Source: JBLHKS01 sp047620505 (GTDB taxonomy: Bacteria > Verrucomicrobiota > Verrucomicrobiia > Verrucomicrobiales > DEV007). Taken from it: a stretch of 23,275 nt of DNA. Numbering within the stretch: position 1 is the stretch's first letter; each line of letters begins with the position of its first letter. Made by a program: the position numbers and the translations under genes. The DNA lies in assembly GCA_047620505.1 (NCBI GenBank), contig JBLHKS010000115.1, positions 1 through 23,275 on the forward strand, read 5' to 3'. A model generated the notes under the pieces. That model was not told the DNA's origin, did no database searches, and was given only the letters and a program-made list of their open reading frames with translations. Below, in pieces: positions 14,704 through 22,484 of the stretch.

Positions 14704-16802
14704 GAGTTTGAAGAAGCGGGTCGGAATTGATACGAGGCGAAAAGTGCGCCTGCGCCGCAGATGGCGAGAATGATCGATTTTGTGAGAAGTGTGAGGCCAA
14801 GATATTGGTAAAACGAAAGGAAGAAAATCGGCGCGAAGGCGGCGGCGAGGCCCAGAAAGAAGCGGTCGTGCCGTCGAACGCCGAGGGCGCTCATTCCGAG
14901 CAGGACAGGAATTCCTGGACCCGTGGCGAGCCCTGACAAAGCCAGAATTCCGGCGAGTTTGCCGCGTTGCGGCGAGGATCCAGGTAGCCGATTGAAGAAG
15001 TGATGAGCCGCGACACCCAAGCCGACGATCAGACCGGGCAAGGCGATCAACCACCACGGAACTCCGGGTCTTCCCATCGCGAAAGTCATCGCGCCGAGGG
15101 TTCCCGTTACGCACGCGAACATGGCGGGCCGCCAGAAGGGTTTCCGCGTCCAAAGCAGCAGAATCCAGCCCAAAGCCGGGGCGACGAGCGCCGCGCACCA
15201 CCAATCCAGAGGGATCTCATGGTGCCGTAGCGAGTGGGAACGCAGCGCATGGAAAGTCAGCAGCTGCCAGACGAGCGCGATGCTGACGTAGCGCTGAATC
15301 GCGTGCTGCGAGAGCGGATAAACGATGAGCGCGCTGATCGCCGCAGGGAGGAGCGCGGAGGCGTAATCCCAAGTCGGTGGCAGCCACGCAAAAACGAGGA
15401 GCAGGTGCCCGGTCATCGAAACTGATAACCAGAATTGATCGAGCACGGGCCAGCCAGGCCGAAATCGTCCGACTAGCACAGCCACCAATCCGATCGATGC
15501 CGCGATCATCATTTTCTGGTCTCTGGATTGCGTATCGAACTCCACGAGTTCGTGAACACCGATCGCGATCAGCACGCCGGCAATCCACATTCCGAATCCG
15601 CTGAGCAATCGCGTCTGCCAGGCGAGAGGCCCGCCGCCCGGCCCCCAAAGCAGCGTTTTGACGGCGAAATCGCGGTCTTTTGGATCGACGATGCCGTTGG
15701 TCTGAAGCTTTTTCAGGGTCAGGTTGTCTGGATTGTCCGGAAGCCGATCGAATTTGATCAGCCGAATCCTCACGATCGCCAGCCCGAATGCGGACAGACC
15801 AAAAAGCCCGGCGGAGATCAAGCCAGTGGAAATCAGCTGGTAGGAAAGGTCCCAATACACATAGAAAACGTCCCAATCCTTGTCTACCACCAGTTTTTCG
15901 CCGACGTAAATCGTTGAAACGAGGCAAGCCGAGATCATCGCGACCCAGAGCGCGGTGATCGACGGACGACGCACGGCAAAGAACCAGAGCGCGATCAGCA
16001 ACGCCGCTCCCCAACAGCAGGTTCCAATCAAATTGATTACGAAGGCCGGCCCTTCACTCCAGCTGCCGTATCTTTCGAAAATCATCATCAACGGATGCGC
16101 GCTGAGCCAGTAAAGCGCCGCGCCGACGAGCACTGCTCGCGTCCATTCCGACTTCAGCCACTCACCACCCTCGCGCCCGGCGATCCACTCTCGCAGAACC
16201 AGAATTCCGGCCGATCCGAGGCCAAGAATCAGGTAGAGCGTCGGCGTTTCGCCTGCGCCAGCCGGGAGGACCGACTGGTACCAGAATGCCGAGACTGCGG
16301 TCTGCGCGACCGCGAACCAGAGCAGCCACAACGCCGCGGAACGAGCGGCAAGCGTCCAGATCAGAGTCAGCCCAGCCCACCAGACGAAGATTTCGTAAGC
16401 GTCCGCCCCGGTTTGATAGACTTGGCCGTAGATCGCGCACAGCACCCCGGTCAGCGCGGAGGCTCCGAGCAGCAAAACCTGGCCGCCGAGAGTCTGAAAT
16501 CCGACTCGCAAACCGCCAAGGACGCTCGCGACGATCCCAATTTCCAAAATCGCGAACCGAGCAGCTGCTGGCAGCCAGGCCCAGTTGTAAGCGAAAAAAT
16601 AGACGACGCTGGCGAACAGAAACATCCCGCCGAAGATGAGAAACAGGAGTCGGAGCTTTCGAGTCTGCGCCTCCGCACCCGCCTGGGGCTCAAGAGCTGC
16701 TGCCGGATCTTTGAGCACGCCGCGAAGCGCCAGCCGTTGGATTTCGATGACGCCAAGCCGACGATGCTCGGCTTCGCGATAATGCGGTTCGTAGGGATTC
16801 AC
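14700..16802 (-). CDS. DUF2157-like polytopic membrane protein
   Basis: This 700-residue protein has a short soluble N-terminus (about 50 residues, with RLGVIEIQRLALRGVL) followed by many hydrophobic helices to the end. The opening pattern, a short helix then FLIFGGMFLFASVVYFFAYNW, is that of DUF2157 proteins. The C-terminal part (PLSQHAIQRYVSIAL, LLWTRKPFWRPAMFACVTG, LPGLIVGLGVAAHHFFNR) fits the DUF4401-like region often fused or adjacent. Function is unknown. Its constant association with GDYXXLXY proteins suggests a two-part envelope complex (inference). The start is GTG at 16800-16802 without an evident ribosome binding site; it gives MNPYEPHYREAEHRR. It is the first gene of a four-gene minus-strand run and is divergent from typA. 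Confidence 0.8.
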   Translation of the reverse strand: MNPYEPHYREAEHRRLGVIEIQRLALRGVLKDPAAALEPQAGAEAQTRKLRLLFLIFGGMFLFASVVYFFAYNWAWLPAAARFAILEIGIVASVLGGLRVGFQTLGGQVLLLGASALTGVLCAIYGQVYQTGADAYEIFVWWAGLTLIWTLAARSAALWLLWFAVAQTAVSAFWYQSVLPAGAGETPTLYLILGLGSAGILVLREWIAGREGGEWLKSEWTRAVLVGAALYWLSAHPLMMIFERYGSWSEGPAFVINLIGTCCWGAALLIALWFFAVRRPSITALWVAMISACLVSTIYVGEKLVVDKDWDVFYVYWDLSYQLISTGLISAGLFGLSAFGLAIVRIRLIKFDRLPDNPDNLTLKKLQTNGIVDPKDRDFAVKTLLWGPGGGPLAWQTRLLSGFGMWIAGVLIAIGVHELVEFDTQSRDQKMMIAASIGLVAVLVGRFRPGWPVLDQFWLSVSMTGHLLLVFAWLPPTWDYASALLPAAISALIVYPLSQHAIQRYVSIALVWQLLTFHALRSHSLRHHEIPLDWWCAALVAPALGWILLLWTRKPFWRPAMFACVTGTLGAMTFAMGRPGVPWWLIALPGLIVGLGVAAHHFFNRLPGSSPQRGKLAGILALSGLATGPGIPVLLGMSALGVRRHDRFFLGLAAAFAPIFFLSFYQYLGLTLLTKSIILAICGAGALFASYQFRPASSNS
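16560..16569. repeat. Iterated AGCAGCTGCT site 6
   Basis: Inside the DUF2157 gene; on its coding strand it reads GCA GCT GCT (LPAAAR). Confidence 0.85.
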
Positions 16803-16944
16803 GCCGCAAGTCTGACAGGCAGGGAGCGCGGGATCGAATCAAAACGATTTATGCCAAGATCGACTGAATCAATGAAGAGGAACCGCTACTTGCGCTTTAG
16901 AGAAAAGTGGACACTGTCCCCGGCCCTTCAAGGCCACCAACAAA
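16803..16944. promoter_or_regulatory. Divergent promoter region before typA, with small inverted repeat
   Basis: This must hold promoters for typA (plus) and the DUF2157 gene run (minus). No clear -35/-10 pair stands out. GGACACTGTCC at 16909-16919 is an 11-bp inverted repeat with a central C, embedded in AAAAGTGGACACTGTCCCCGG. It resembles sequence I recall from ends of dispersed mobile elements, but I cannot confirm that here. Confidence 0.35.
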
Positions 16945-18762
16945 ATGAACCCGACAGACATCCGAAACATCGCGATCATCGCGCACGTTGACCACGGCAA
17001 AACAACGCTGGTCGACCAGCTTCTTCGTCAGGGAGGTGCCTTCCGCGATAACCAGGTCGTCAACGACCGCGCAATGGACTCGATGGATCAGGAGCGCGAA
17101 CGCGGGATCACGATCAAGGCGAAGAACACTTCGGTTCGCTGGAACGACAAAATCATCAACATCGTCGACACGCCTGGACACGCCGATTTCGGCGGTGAAG
17201 TCGAGCGCGTCATGAAGATGGTCGACGGCGTGCTGCTCGTGGTCGACGCCTACGAAGGTCCGCAGGCTCAGACCCGTTTCGTCCTGCGCAAGGCGATGGC
17301 CGAGGGCCTGACGCCGATCGTTTTCGTCAACAAAGTCGATCGCCCGAACGCCGACCCGGTTGCGGTTCATGACAAGGTCCTGGAGCTTTTCCTCGACCTC
17401 GAAGCGAACGATGAGCAGTTCAACGCGCCCTTCCTTTACGGAAGTGCGAAGGACGGTTTCGCGACCCGCAATGTCGGCGAGACCAGTGGCGATCTGATGC
17501 CGCTTTTCGATGCGATCATGGAAGTGATCCCGCCGCCGAACACCGACCCGAAGGGTGATTTCAAGATTCTCGTCTCCAACATCGATTGGTGTGACTACGT
17601 CGGTCGAATCGCGATCGGCAAAGTGCTCAGCGGCAGCGTCACGACTGGCGACCGAGTCTGGCACCTCCGCAAAAACGGCGAACGCGTCCGCCGGAAAGTG
17701 ACGAAGGTTTTTGAATTCAGCGCGTTGGCGAAGACCGACAGCGAACTGGGCGTCGCCGGAAATATTATCGGCATGTCAGGATTCGACGACATCGACATCG
17801 GCGAAACGCTAGCAGCTGCTGAAGACGCAGAAGCCGTGCCGTTCATGGAAATCGATCCGCCGACCGTGCAGATGGCGTTTTCGATTAACGACGGACCGTT
17901 CGCCGGATTGGAAGGCGATCGCGTGACCTCTCGCGAAATCCGTGACCGGCTGTTCCGCGAAGCCCGCACGAACATTTCGCTGAAGGTCGAGGACACTGAC
18001 ACGGCGGGAATTTTCAGCGTTAGCGCTCGTGGCGCGATGCAGGTGGCCGTGCTGGTCGAAACGATGCGGCGCGAAGGCTACGAAGTTCTTGTTTCGCGGC
18101 CGACGGTGATCGAGCGCGAAATCGACGGCAGAAAATGTGAGCCGTTCGAAACGCTCTACGTCGAGGCGCCGGACGAGGCGGTGAACGGAATTATGAAGAG
18201 CCTCGCGAACCGCCGGGCGACGATCGATGCGATGGACACAAAGAACAGCCGCACCACGATCGAAGCGACGATCCCGACTCGCGGCCTGATTGGATTCGAG
18301 TTCGAATTGCTCAACCTGACCAGTGGAGAGGGCATCCTTTCCCACCTTTTTAAAGAGTACGGCCCGCGCACCGGCGAAATCCGGACACGCAATTCCGGCA
18401 CGCTGATCTCGATGGAAAAAGGCACCGCGATGGCCTACAGCCTCGACACTCTTGAAACTCGCGGAACGCTTTTCATCGGCCCTGGCGAAGAAGTTTACGA
18501 AGGCATGATCATTGGAGAAAATCCGCGTGCTGACGACCTTCCTGTGAACCCGACGAAAGCCAAGCACGTGACCAACCACCGCTCGACCGGCGACGGCAAA
18601 GGCATCCAGCTTTCGCCGCCGATGAAGTTTTCGTTGGAGCGCGCGATCGAATACATCGGGGCTGACGAGTTGCTCGAGGCGACGCCGAAGAGTCTGCGTT
18701 TGCGGAAGAAAATTCTCTGCCAACACGAGCGCAAACGGAAAGCCAAGGCGACCGCGGCTTAA
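16945..18762 (+). CDS. typA: TypA/BipA ribosome-associated GTPase
   Basis: This translational GTPase of 605 residues is the usual length for TypA/BipA. All GTP-binding motifs are present: G1 AHVDHGKT (13-20), G2 GITIK (54-58), G3 DTPGH (75-79), G4 NKVD (129-132) and a G5-like GSAKDG. The effector region RERGITIKAKNTS and the C-terminal stretch around RHLFKEYGPRTGE, NPTKAKHVTNHRSTGDG and LSPPMKFSLERAIEYI are family-specific; the last belongs to the TypA C-terminal domain not found in EF-G or LepA. It binds the 70S ribosome and assists 50S assembly, with greater importance under cold and other stress in other bacteria. The start at 16945 matches the conserved N-terminus (IRNIAIIAHVDHGKTTL). It appears to be a single gene. 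Confidence 0.96.
   Translation: MNPTDIRNIAIIAHVDHGKTTLVDQLLRQGGAFRDNQVVNDRAMDSMDQERERGITIKAKNTSVRWNDKIINIVDTPGHADFGGEVERVMKMVDGVLLVVDAYEGPQAQTRFVLRKAMAEGLTPIVFVNKVDRPNADPVAVHDKVLELFLDLEANDEQFNAPFLYGSAKDGFATRNVGETSGDLMPLFDAIMEVIPPPNTDPKGDFKILVSNIDWCDYVGRIAIGKVLSGSVTTGDRVWHLRKNGERVRRKVTKVFEFSALAKTDSELGVAGNIIGMSGFDDIDIGETLAAAEDAEAVPFMEIDPPTVQMAFSINDGPFAGLEGDRVTSREIRDRLFREARTNISLKVEDTDTAGIFSVSARGAMQVAVLVETMRREGYEVLVSRPTVIEREIDGRKCEPFETLYVEAPDEAVNGIMKSLANRRATIDAMDTKNSRTTIEATIPTRGLIGFEFELLNLTSGEGILSHLFKEYGPRTGEIRTRNSGTLISMEKGTAMAYSLDTLETRGTLFIGPGEEVYEGMIIGENPRADDLPVNPTKAKHVTNHRSTGDGKGIQLSPPMKFSLERAIEYIGADELLEATPKSLRLRKKILCQHERKRKAKATAA
17811..17820. repeat. Iterated AGCAGCTGCT site 7
   Basis: Inside typA, read as GCA GCT GCT in ETLAAAEDAE, a variable stretch of the protein. 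Confidence 0.85.
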
Positions 18763-18767
18763 GTAAT

Positions 18768-18788
18768 TGGCAACACGATGGGTTGCCA
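18768..18788. other. Short hairpin after typA
   Basis: TGGCAAC (18768-18774) pairs perfectly with GTTGCCA (18782-18788) around a seven-base loop, just after the typA stop codon. No T-run follows, so it may be a processing or weak termination element rather than a standard intrinsic terminator. Confidence 0.35.
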
Positions 18789-18810
18789 TCCTACGGTTCG
18801 GCTGTGAAAG

Positions 18811-19197
18811 ATGATCAAGGCGAACCCAATCACTATCCGAGCAGCATTGCGGAATAATTGGCGTTACTTTGTCCTCAGCCTCGCCCATTTCCTGCTAACC
18901 ATAGTTTTCGTGACACCGCTCTTGGCGGAAGGTCTTGATAGCGCAACGGGTGAAAACAAGGTCGATATTTCGGAGTCGGTTCTAACGGCAGCCCGGATCG
19001 GAGCGAAGCTGTTCTTGTTTCCGCTTGGCTACTTGGTCATTCTGAATGGATCGATGGCGTTGGGGTTTTTTGTCCTCAACAGTCTTTTCTGGGGCTTCTC
19101 ACCAATGTGGTTCAGGCGGCTGCGAGATCGATTGATGCGTTCCAAACAAGCCCGAGCCAAACAAGACGAGCCTCCGAATCGCGGTTCGCTGTCTTGA
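18811..19197 (+). CDS. Small membrane protein of unknown function
   Basis: This 128-residue protein has hydrophobic segments at about 18-38 (FVLSLAHFLLTIVFVTPLLA) and about 64-96 (two closely spaced helices with LFLFPLGYLVILNGSMALGFFVLNSLFWGF), then a basic, polar C-terminal tail that would lie in the cytoplasm. It matches no family I recognise. The start ATG is 48 bases after the typA stop on the same strand, with only a weak purine-rich stretch (GTGAAAG) immediately upstream. The regular alternation of hydrophobic and basic stretches, and the fact that it ends 18 bases before the converging ankyrin gene, favour a real gene. It could be expressed with typA. Confidence 0.55.
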   Translation: MIKANPITIRAALRNNWRYFVLSLAHFLLTIVFVTPLLAEGLDSATGENKVDISESVLTAARIGAKLFLFPLGYLVILNGSMALGFFVLNSLFWGFSPMWFRRLRDRLMRSKQARAKQDEPPNRGSLS

Positions 19198-19215
19198 GTA
19201 TCTCTAAAACGTTTG

Positions 19216-20517
19216 TCAGCGCATGACCTCAGCGAACGCCGCAATCGTTTCCTGAGACGGCTTGAAATTCCCAGGTCGATAGCCTTGCGCGATCCGTAGC
19301 GGCGTCCAGCCGAACCGGTTTTTCCGATTCCAGATCTTTTGATCGGCTCCGTTTGCTGCGAGAAAACGGACGACTTCCGGCAGGCTTTTGTAGGCCGCGC
19401 CGTGCAGCGCCGTTTCGAATTTTTGATCGACGTGATTCACGTCGCCGCCCAGCTCGATCAGAAACTTGAGCGCTTCGAGGCACTCGGCTTCGGTTCCCGC
19501 TTCTTCGCCCGGCGCGTGGCAGCCGTAGCCAGCAGCTGCCAGAAGCGGAGTCGTGTTGTCGTCGTTCGGCAAATGTGGATCGGCCCCAAGCTCGACCAGC
19601 AAACGCATCAGCGGAACGTCGGCAGTTTTCGCGGCCATCAGCATCGGCGTCGCGCCGTTGAGGCTTAGTCGATTGAATTTCCCGGATCTGAGCTGAAGAT
19701 TGACGTCAGCCCCGTGCGCAACGAGCCGCTGAACCAATTCGAGACTGCTCAAATCGCCTGAGCCGATCGGCGACGGCGCGCCTTCCAGATTGTCGCCGCG
19801 AGCCGGCTTGCGAACCCCGATCAACGCGTGAAGCGCCGTGACGCCCGAGCGCATGTCGTTCGCATCCGCCCCAGCCTGAAGCAATTGGTCAGCCAGCTCG
19901 AAGTGCCCGTTTTCAACTGCGAGCAGAAGCGCGCTCATGCCCATGCGCGGCTTGCGACCGCCCGGCGCTCCCGGCTGAATCACAGTTTGAACGTCAGCGC
20001 CGTTTTTGAGCAGCGCTTCGATCACCTCGATCCGACCGTTGCGCGCCGCGAAAAACCACGCGTTGAAACCGCTGTTTTTGAGCGTGGTGTCCGGATTCGA
20101 GCCCGCGTCGAGCAGAAGCCGAACAGCGTCCGCGTGCCCTTCCGCGGCCGCCCACATCAGAGCCGTCTGACCTTTGTGCTCAGTCGCGTTGACCTTGGCT
20201 CCGGCTTTGAGCAAAGCGGCGATCGGCTCCGTTTTGCCCGTACGCGCGGCGGTCATCAGAACCGTCTCGCCGCCTCGGAGTTCCGAATTCGGGTTAGCGC
20301 CCGCCGCCAGCAGCTGCTGAACAATTTCCGCATTTCCGTTCTGACAAGCTAACGAAAGCGAAAACACGCCGTAGCGATTTTTTGCGTTCGGATCGGCACC
20401 GGAATCGAGAAGCCGAGCGGTCTCAACCGAGTCGTCGTCGTAAGCAGCCTGGATCAGAGCCGGTTCAGCCGCGGCGCAGGTTTGCGCGATTGCTAGAGTA
20501 AAAATCCAACCCTTCAT
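19216..20517 (-). CDS. Exported ankyrin-repeat protein
   Basis: This 433-residue protein has a short signal peptide (MKGWIFTLAIAQTCAAAEP) and then ankyrin repeats along almost the whole length. Recurrent signatures include LLDSGADPNAKN, LLAAGANPN, LLKAGAKVNATEHKGQTALMWAAAEGHADAVRLLLDAG, LLQAGADAN, LVAHGADVN, LVELGADPHLPNDDNTTPLLAAAGYG and FLAANGADQKI. The end, GWTPLRIAQGYRPGNFKPS, is shared by ankyrin proteins encoded next to DUF1552 genes in Verrucomicrobiota and Planctomycetota. It is therefore probably a periplasmic protein-binding partner. Its ATG shares one base with the stop of the DUF1552 gene (TGATG at 20515-20519), so translation is very likely coupled. Confidence 0.9.
   Translation of the reverse strand: MKGWIFTLAIAQTCAAAEPALIQAAYDDDSVETARLLDSGADPNAKNRYGVFSLSLACQNGNAEIVQQLLAAGANPNSELRGGETVLMTAARTGKTEPIAALLKAGAKVNATEHKGQTALMWAAAEGHADAVRLLLDAGSNPDTTLKNSGFNAWFFAARNGRIEVIEALLKNGADVQTVIQPGAPGGRKPRMGMSALLLAVENGHFELADQLLQAGADANDMRSGVTALHALIGVRKPARGDNLEGAPSPIGSGDLSSLELVQRLVAHGADVNLQLRSGKFNRLSLNGATPMLMAAKTADVPLMRLLVELGADPHLPNDDNTTPLLAAAGYGCHAPGEEAGTEAECLEALKFLIELGGDVNHVDQKFETALHGAAYKSLPEVVRFLAANGADQKIWNRKNRFGWTPLRIAQGYRPGNFKPSQETIAAFAEVMR
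20308..20319. repeat. Iterated AGCAGCTGCT site 8
   Basis: A 12-bp palindrome in the ankyrin gene, read in another register as CAG CAG CTG CTG (QQLL). Confidence 0.85.
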
Positions 20518-21851
20518 CAGATCGATAGCGGCTCGAAGACTCCGTCGATCTTGCCGGTGCTGTCGGCGAATTTTTCCAAGTCGACGCCAACTCCGTCGAG
20601 CAGGGTCAGGTGGAGATTTGCGAGCGGGGTGAGCTTGTCGAATTTGACGTGGCGACCGCCGCGATTGCCGCCAGCGACGACGATCGGGAGGCTGCGATGG
20701 TCGTGAACGTTGGGATTGCCCATGCCGCTTCCGTAAAGCAGAAGCGTGTTGTCGAGAAGCGAGCCGCCGGCTTCGGGAGTCGCTTGGAGTTTCTCAACGA
20801 ACTCGGAAAACAGCGAAACGTGGAAGGCGTTGATTTTGGCGAGCCTGGCGATTTTGTCAGGGTCGTTTCCGTGATGCGAAAGCGGGTGGTGCGGGTCGGA
20901 AACGCCGATTTCCGGGTAGGCGCGGTTGCTGGTTTCGCGCGCGAGCTGAAACGTGGTCACTCGCGTGATGTCGCCCTGCATGGCGAGCAGCTGGAGGTCA
21001 AACATGAGCCGCGCGTGGTCGGCGTAGGCGGCTGGGACGCCGAGTGGACGATCCAGGTCGGGCTCGGGTTGGTCAGCGGCTTGGGTTTCGGCCTTCTGGA
21101 TTCGGCGCTCGACTTCGCGAACCGAGGTCAGGAATTCGTCGACTTTGGCGCGATCAGCAGGGCCGATTTCGCGCTTCAAACGACTCAGATCTTCGCTGAT
21201 GTAATCGAGTAGGCTGGCCCGCTGTTTCAATGCGGCTCGGCGCTCTTCAGGGCTGGCGCCTTCGCCGAAAAGCATTTCGAAAACGATCCGTGGGTGAGCT
21301 TCGGCGGGCAAAGGCGTGCTGGGCGATGACCACGAAAGGTTGTTCTGGTAGACGCAGGCATAGCCGTTGTCGCATTGGCCGACGGTCTGCATCAAATCCA
21401 TCGCCAATTCCAGGGACGGTAGCCGGGTCGACTGGCCGATTTGCTGTGCCGCGATCTGATCGACGGTCGTGCCGAGGTGGTAATCGGTGCTTTCGGTGCT
21501 TTCGGTGCGGCGTGCACGCGCGGCGCTGAGGAAGGCGGAATTCGAGGTCGCGTGGGTTCCCGGGTAGGCTTTTTCGAGCTCCATGCTCGAGAAAACGCTG
21601 ACGCGGTCCTTGACCGGCTCGAGCGATTCCAGAATCGGCGAAAGTTGATCGAGCGTCTCGCCAGGCGGCGTCCATCGCGAGTTGTCGCAGCCCATCGGGA
21701 TGAAAACGAACCCAAGCCGCTTCGCGACCGCGTCAGCAGCTGCTGGATTCGCCATCGCCGGAACCATCGCGTCCAGAAAGGGCAGGGCGAGCGTCGCGCC
21801 GGCTCCACGAAGGAACGTCCGGCGATTGAGGGATTTTTTCGTCAGGAACAT
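20517..21851 (-). CDS. DUF1552 protein, Tat-exported
   Basis: This is a 444-residue secreted protein of unknown function. The N-terminus MFLTKKSLNRRTFLRGAGATLALPFLDAM is a Tat signal (twin Arg 10-11, R-R-T-F-L-R, then a hydrophobic stretch). The mature part carries the DUF1552 hallmarks: FIPMGCDNSRWTP near the start, SAFLSAARARRTES, DQIAAQQIGQSTRLPSLEL, YQNNLSWSSPSTPLPAE, PRIVFEMLFGEG, SDPHHPLSHHGNDP, and LLYGSGMGNPNVHDHRSLPIVVAGG. The frame remains open to ATG 21890, but 21851 has GGAG four bases upstream and gives the standard Tat leader, so it is preferred. These proteins usually accompany DUF1592-type cytochrome-like proteins, which are not seen here; the ankyrin gene follows directly. 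Confidence 0.9.
   Translation of the reverse strand: MFLTKKSLNRRTFLRGAGATLALPFLDAMVPAMANPAAADAVAKRLGFVFIPMGCDNSRWTPPGETLDQLSPILESLEPVKDRVSVFSSMELEKAYPGTHATSNSAFLSAARARRTESTESTDYHLGTTVDQIAAQQIGQSTRLPSLELAMDLMQTVGQCDNGYACVYQNNLSWSSPSTPLPAEAHPRIVFEMLFGEGASPEERRAALKQRASLLDYISEDLSRLKREIGPADRAKVDEFLTSVREVERRIQKAETQAADQPEPDLDRPLGVPAAYADHARLMFDLQLLAMQGDITRVTTFQLARETSNRAYPEIGVSDPHHPLSHHGNDPDKIARLAKINAFHVSLFSEFVEKLQATPEAGGSLLDNTLLLYGSGMGNPNVHDHRSLPIVVAGGNRGGRHVKFDKLTPLANLHLTLLDGVGVDLEKFADSTGKIDGVFEPLSI
21734..21745. repeat. Iterated AGCAGCTGCT site 9
   Basis: A 12-bp palindrome in the DUF1552 gene, coding Ala-Ala-Ala (NPAAAD) just after the Tat signal. Confidence 0.85.
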
Positions 21852-21876
21852 TTCGCTCCAGATTTTGAGTTCCATT

Positions 21877-21921
21877 CTCCGCTTTCGCAAGGCGGAGTTG
21901 GCCGGCGCCCGCGCGAGCGCC
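21877..21921. other. Two adjacent GC-rich hairpins between the VOC and DUF1552 genes
   Basis: CTCCGC (21877-21882) pairs with GCGGAG (21892-21897), and GGCGC (21904-21908) pairs with GCGCC (21917-21921). They lie after the end of the VOC gene and before the DUF1552 start on the same strand. No T-run follows, so they may act as an attenuating or mRNA-stabilising structure, or as a Rho-related end of the VOC transcript. Confidence 0.35.
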
Positions 21922-21942
21922 AGCCTCTCGATTACCGTTGGC

Positions 21943-22323
21943 TTAGCTCGGTTTCGGCCACTCGCAAAGTCCCGTGATCGCTCCAGCAGGGTCTTTGATC
22001 ACCGCCAGCCAGCCATGACCATCAGGAAGCTCGAACGGCTCTTTGACGATCGATCCGCCGGTTTCGACGGCTTTCGCGACGGTCGCTTTGATATCCTCGA
22101 CCGTGATGTACGGCATCCAGCGCGGCTGGGTTTCGCCCTCTGGCAGGCTCGTGAAGCTGCCCAGCATTTCGTCGGTTTTGCCGAAGATGAAACTGCCCGG
22201 CATGCCCTCGCCTTTCAGCTCCCAGCCGCTGATATCAGCGTAGAATTTGAGATCCGCTTCCGGATTGGTTGTGTACATTTCGACCCAGCCGAAATCCCCT
22301 GGATTGTATCCATATTTTCCCAT
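21943..22323 (-). CDS. VOC-family (glyoxalase/bleomycin-resistance fold) protein
   Basis: This 126-residue protein has the paired beta-alpha-beta-beta-beta modules of the vicinal oxygen chelate superfamily. The first half reads GDFGWVEMYTTNPEADLKFYADISGWEL, the usual opening in which a short helix follows the first strand. The second half reads MPYITVEDIKATVAKAVETGGSIVKEPFELPDGHGWLAVIKDPAGAITGLCE, with the typical P-x-G-x-x-A/L-x-x-x-D-P-x-G. Members include glyoxalases, dioxygenases, resistance proteins and many PhnB-like proteins of unknown role, so the substrate cannot be named. ATG at 22323 (MGKYGYNPGD) starts right before the fold. An upstream ATG (22380) would add 19 residues with no family match. 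Confidence 0.85.
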   Translation of the reverse strand: MGKYGYNPGDFGWVEMYTTNPEADLKFYADISGWELKGEGMPGSFIFGKTDEMLGSFTSLPEGETQPRWMPYITVEDIKATVAKAVETGGSIVKEPFELPDGHGWLAVIKDPAGAITGLCEWPKPS

Positions 22324-22401
22324 GATTTTGTTAGTTTGAGTTTTGAGCAGCCTTCGATGTTGAACTTCGCAAAGTTTCACGGACTGCGAGCGTGAAGACG
22401 G

Positions 22402-22442
22402 TTGCGATCCGCAATCAGCGGCGAGCCAGTTGCGATTCGCAA
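22402..22442. promoter_or_regulatory. Two copies of near-palindromic TTGCGATYCGCAA, operator-like
   Basis: TTGCGATCCGCAA (22402-22414) and TTGCGATTCGCAA (22430-22442) lie 28 bp apart, start to start. Each is an inverted repeat (TTGCG/CGCAA or TTGCGA/TCGCAA) around a short centre. They sit between the divergent VOC gene (start 22323) and the propeller gene (start 22548), where a dimeric regulator could act on either. Confidence 0.4.
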
Positions 22443-22484
22443 GTGAAATGGGAGGGCGAGTTTCTGAATTAGCCTAGTCGGCAG

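Noticed and set aside
14704..15204. Upstream extension of the GDYXXLXY frame (Arg-rich, 167 codons)
   Set aside because: It overlaps the end of the membrane protein gene in another frame; the ATGA overlap at 14700-14703 marks the real start.
16095..16991. Plus-strand open frame of 298 codons
   Set aside because: It is antisense to the DUF2157 gene and runs into typA in another frame; low-complexity charged product with no motif.
17809..18888. Minus-strand open frame of 359 codons
   Set aside because: It is antisense to typA, whose GTPase motifs fix the coding strand.
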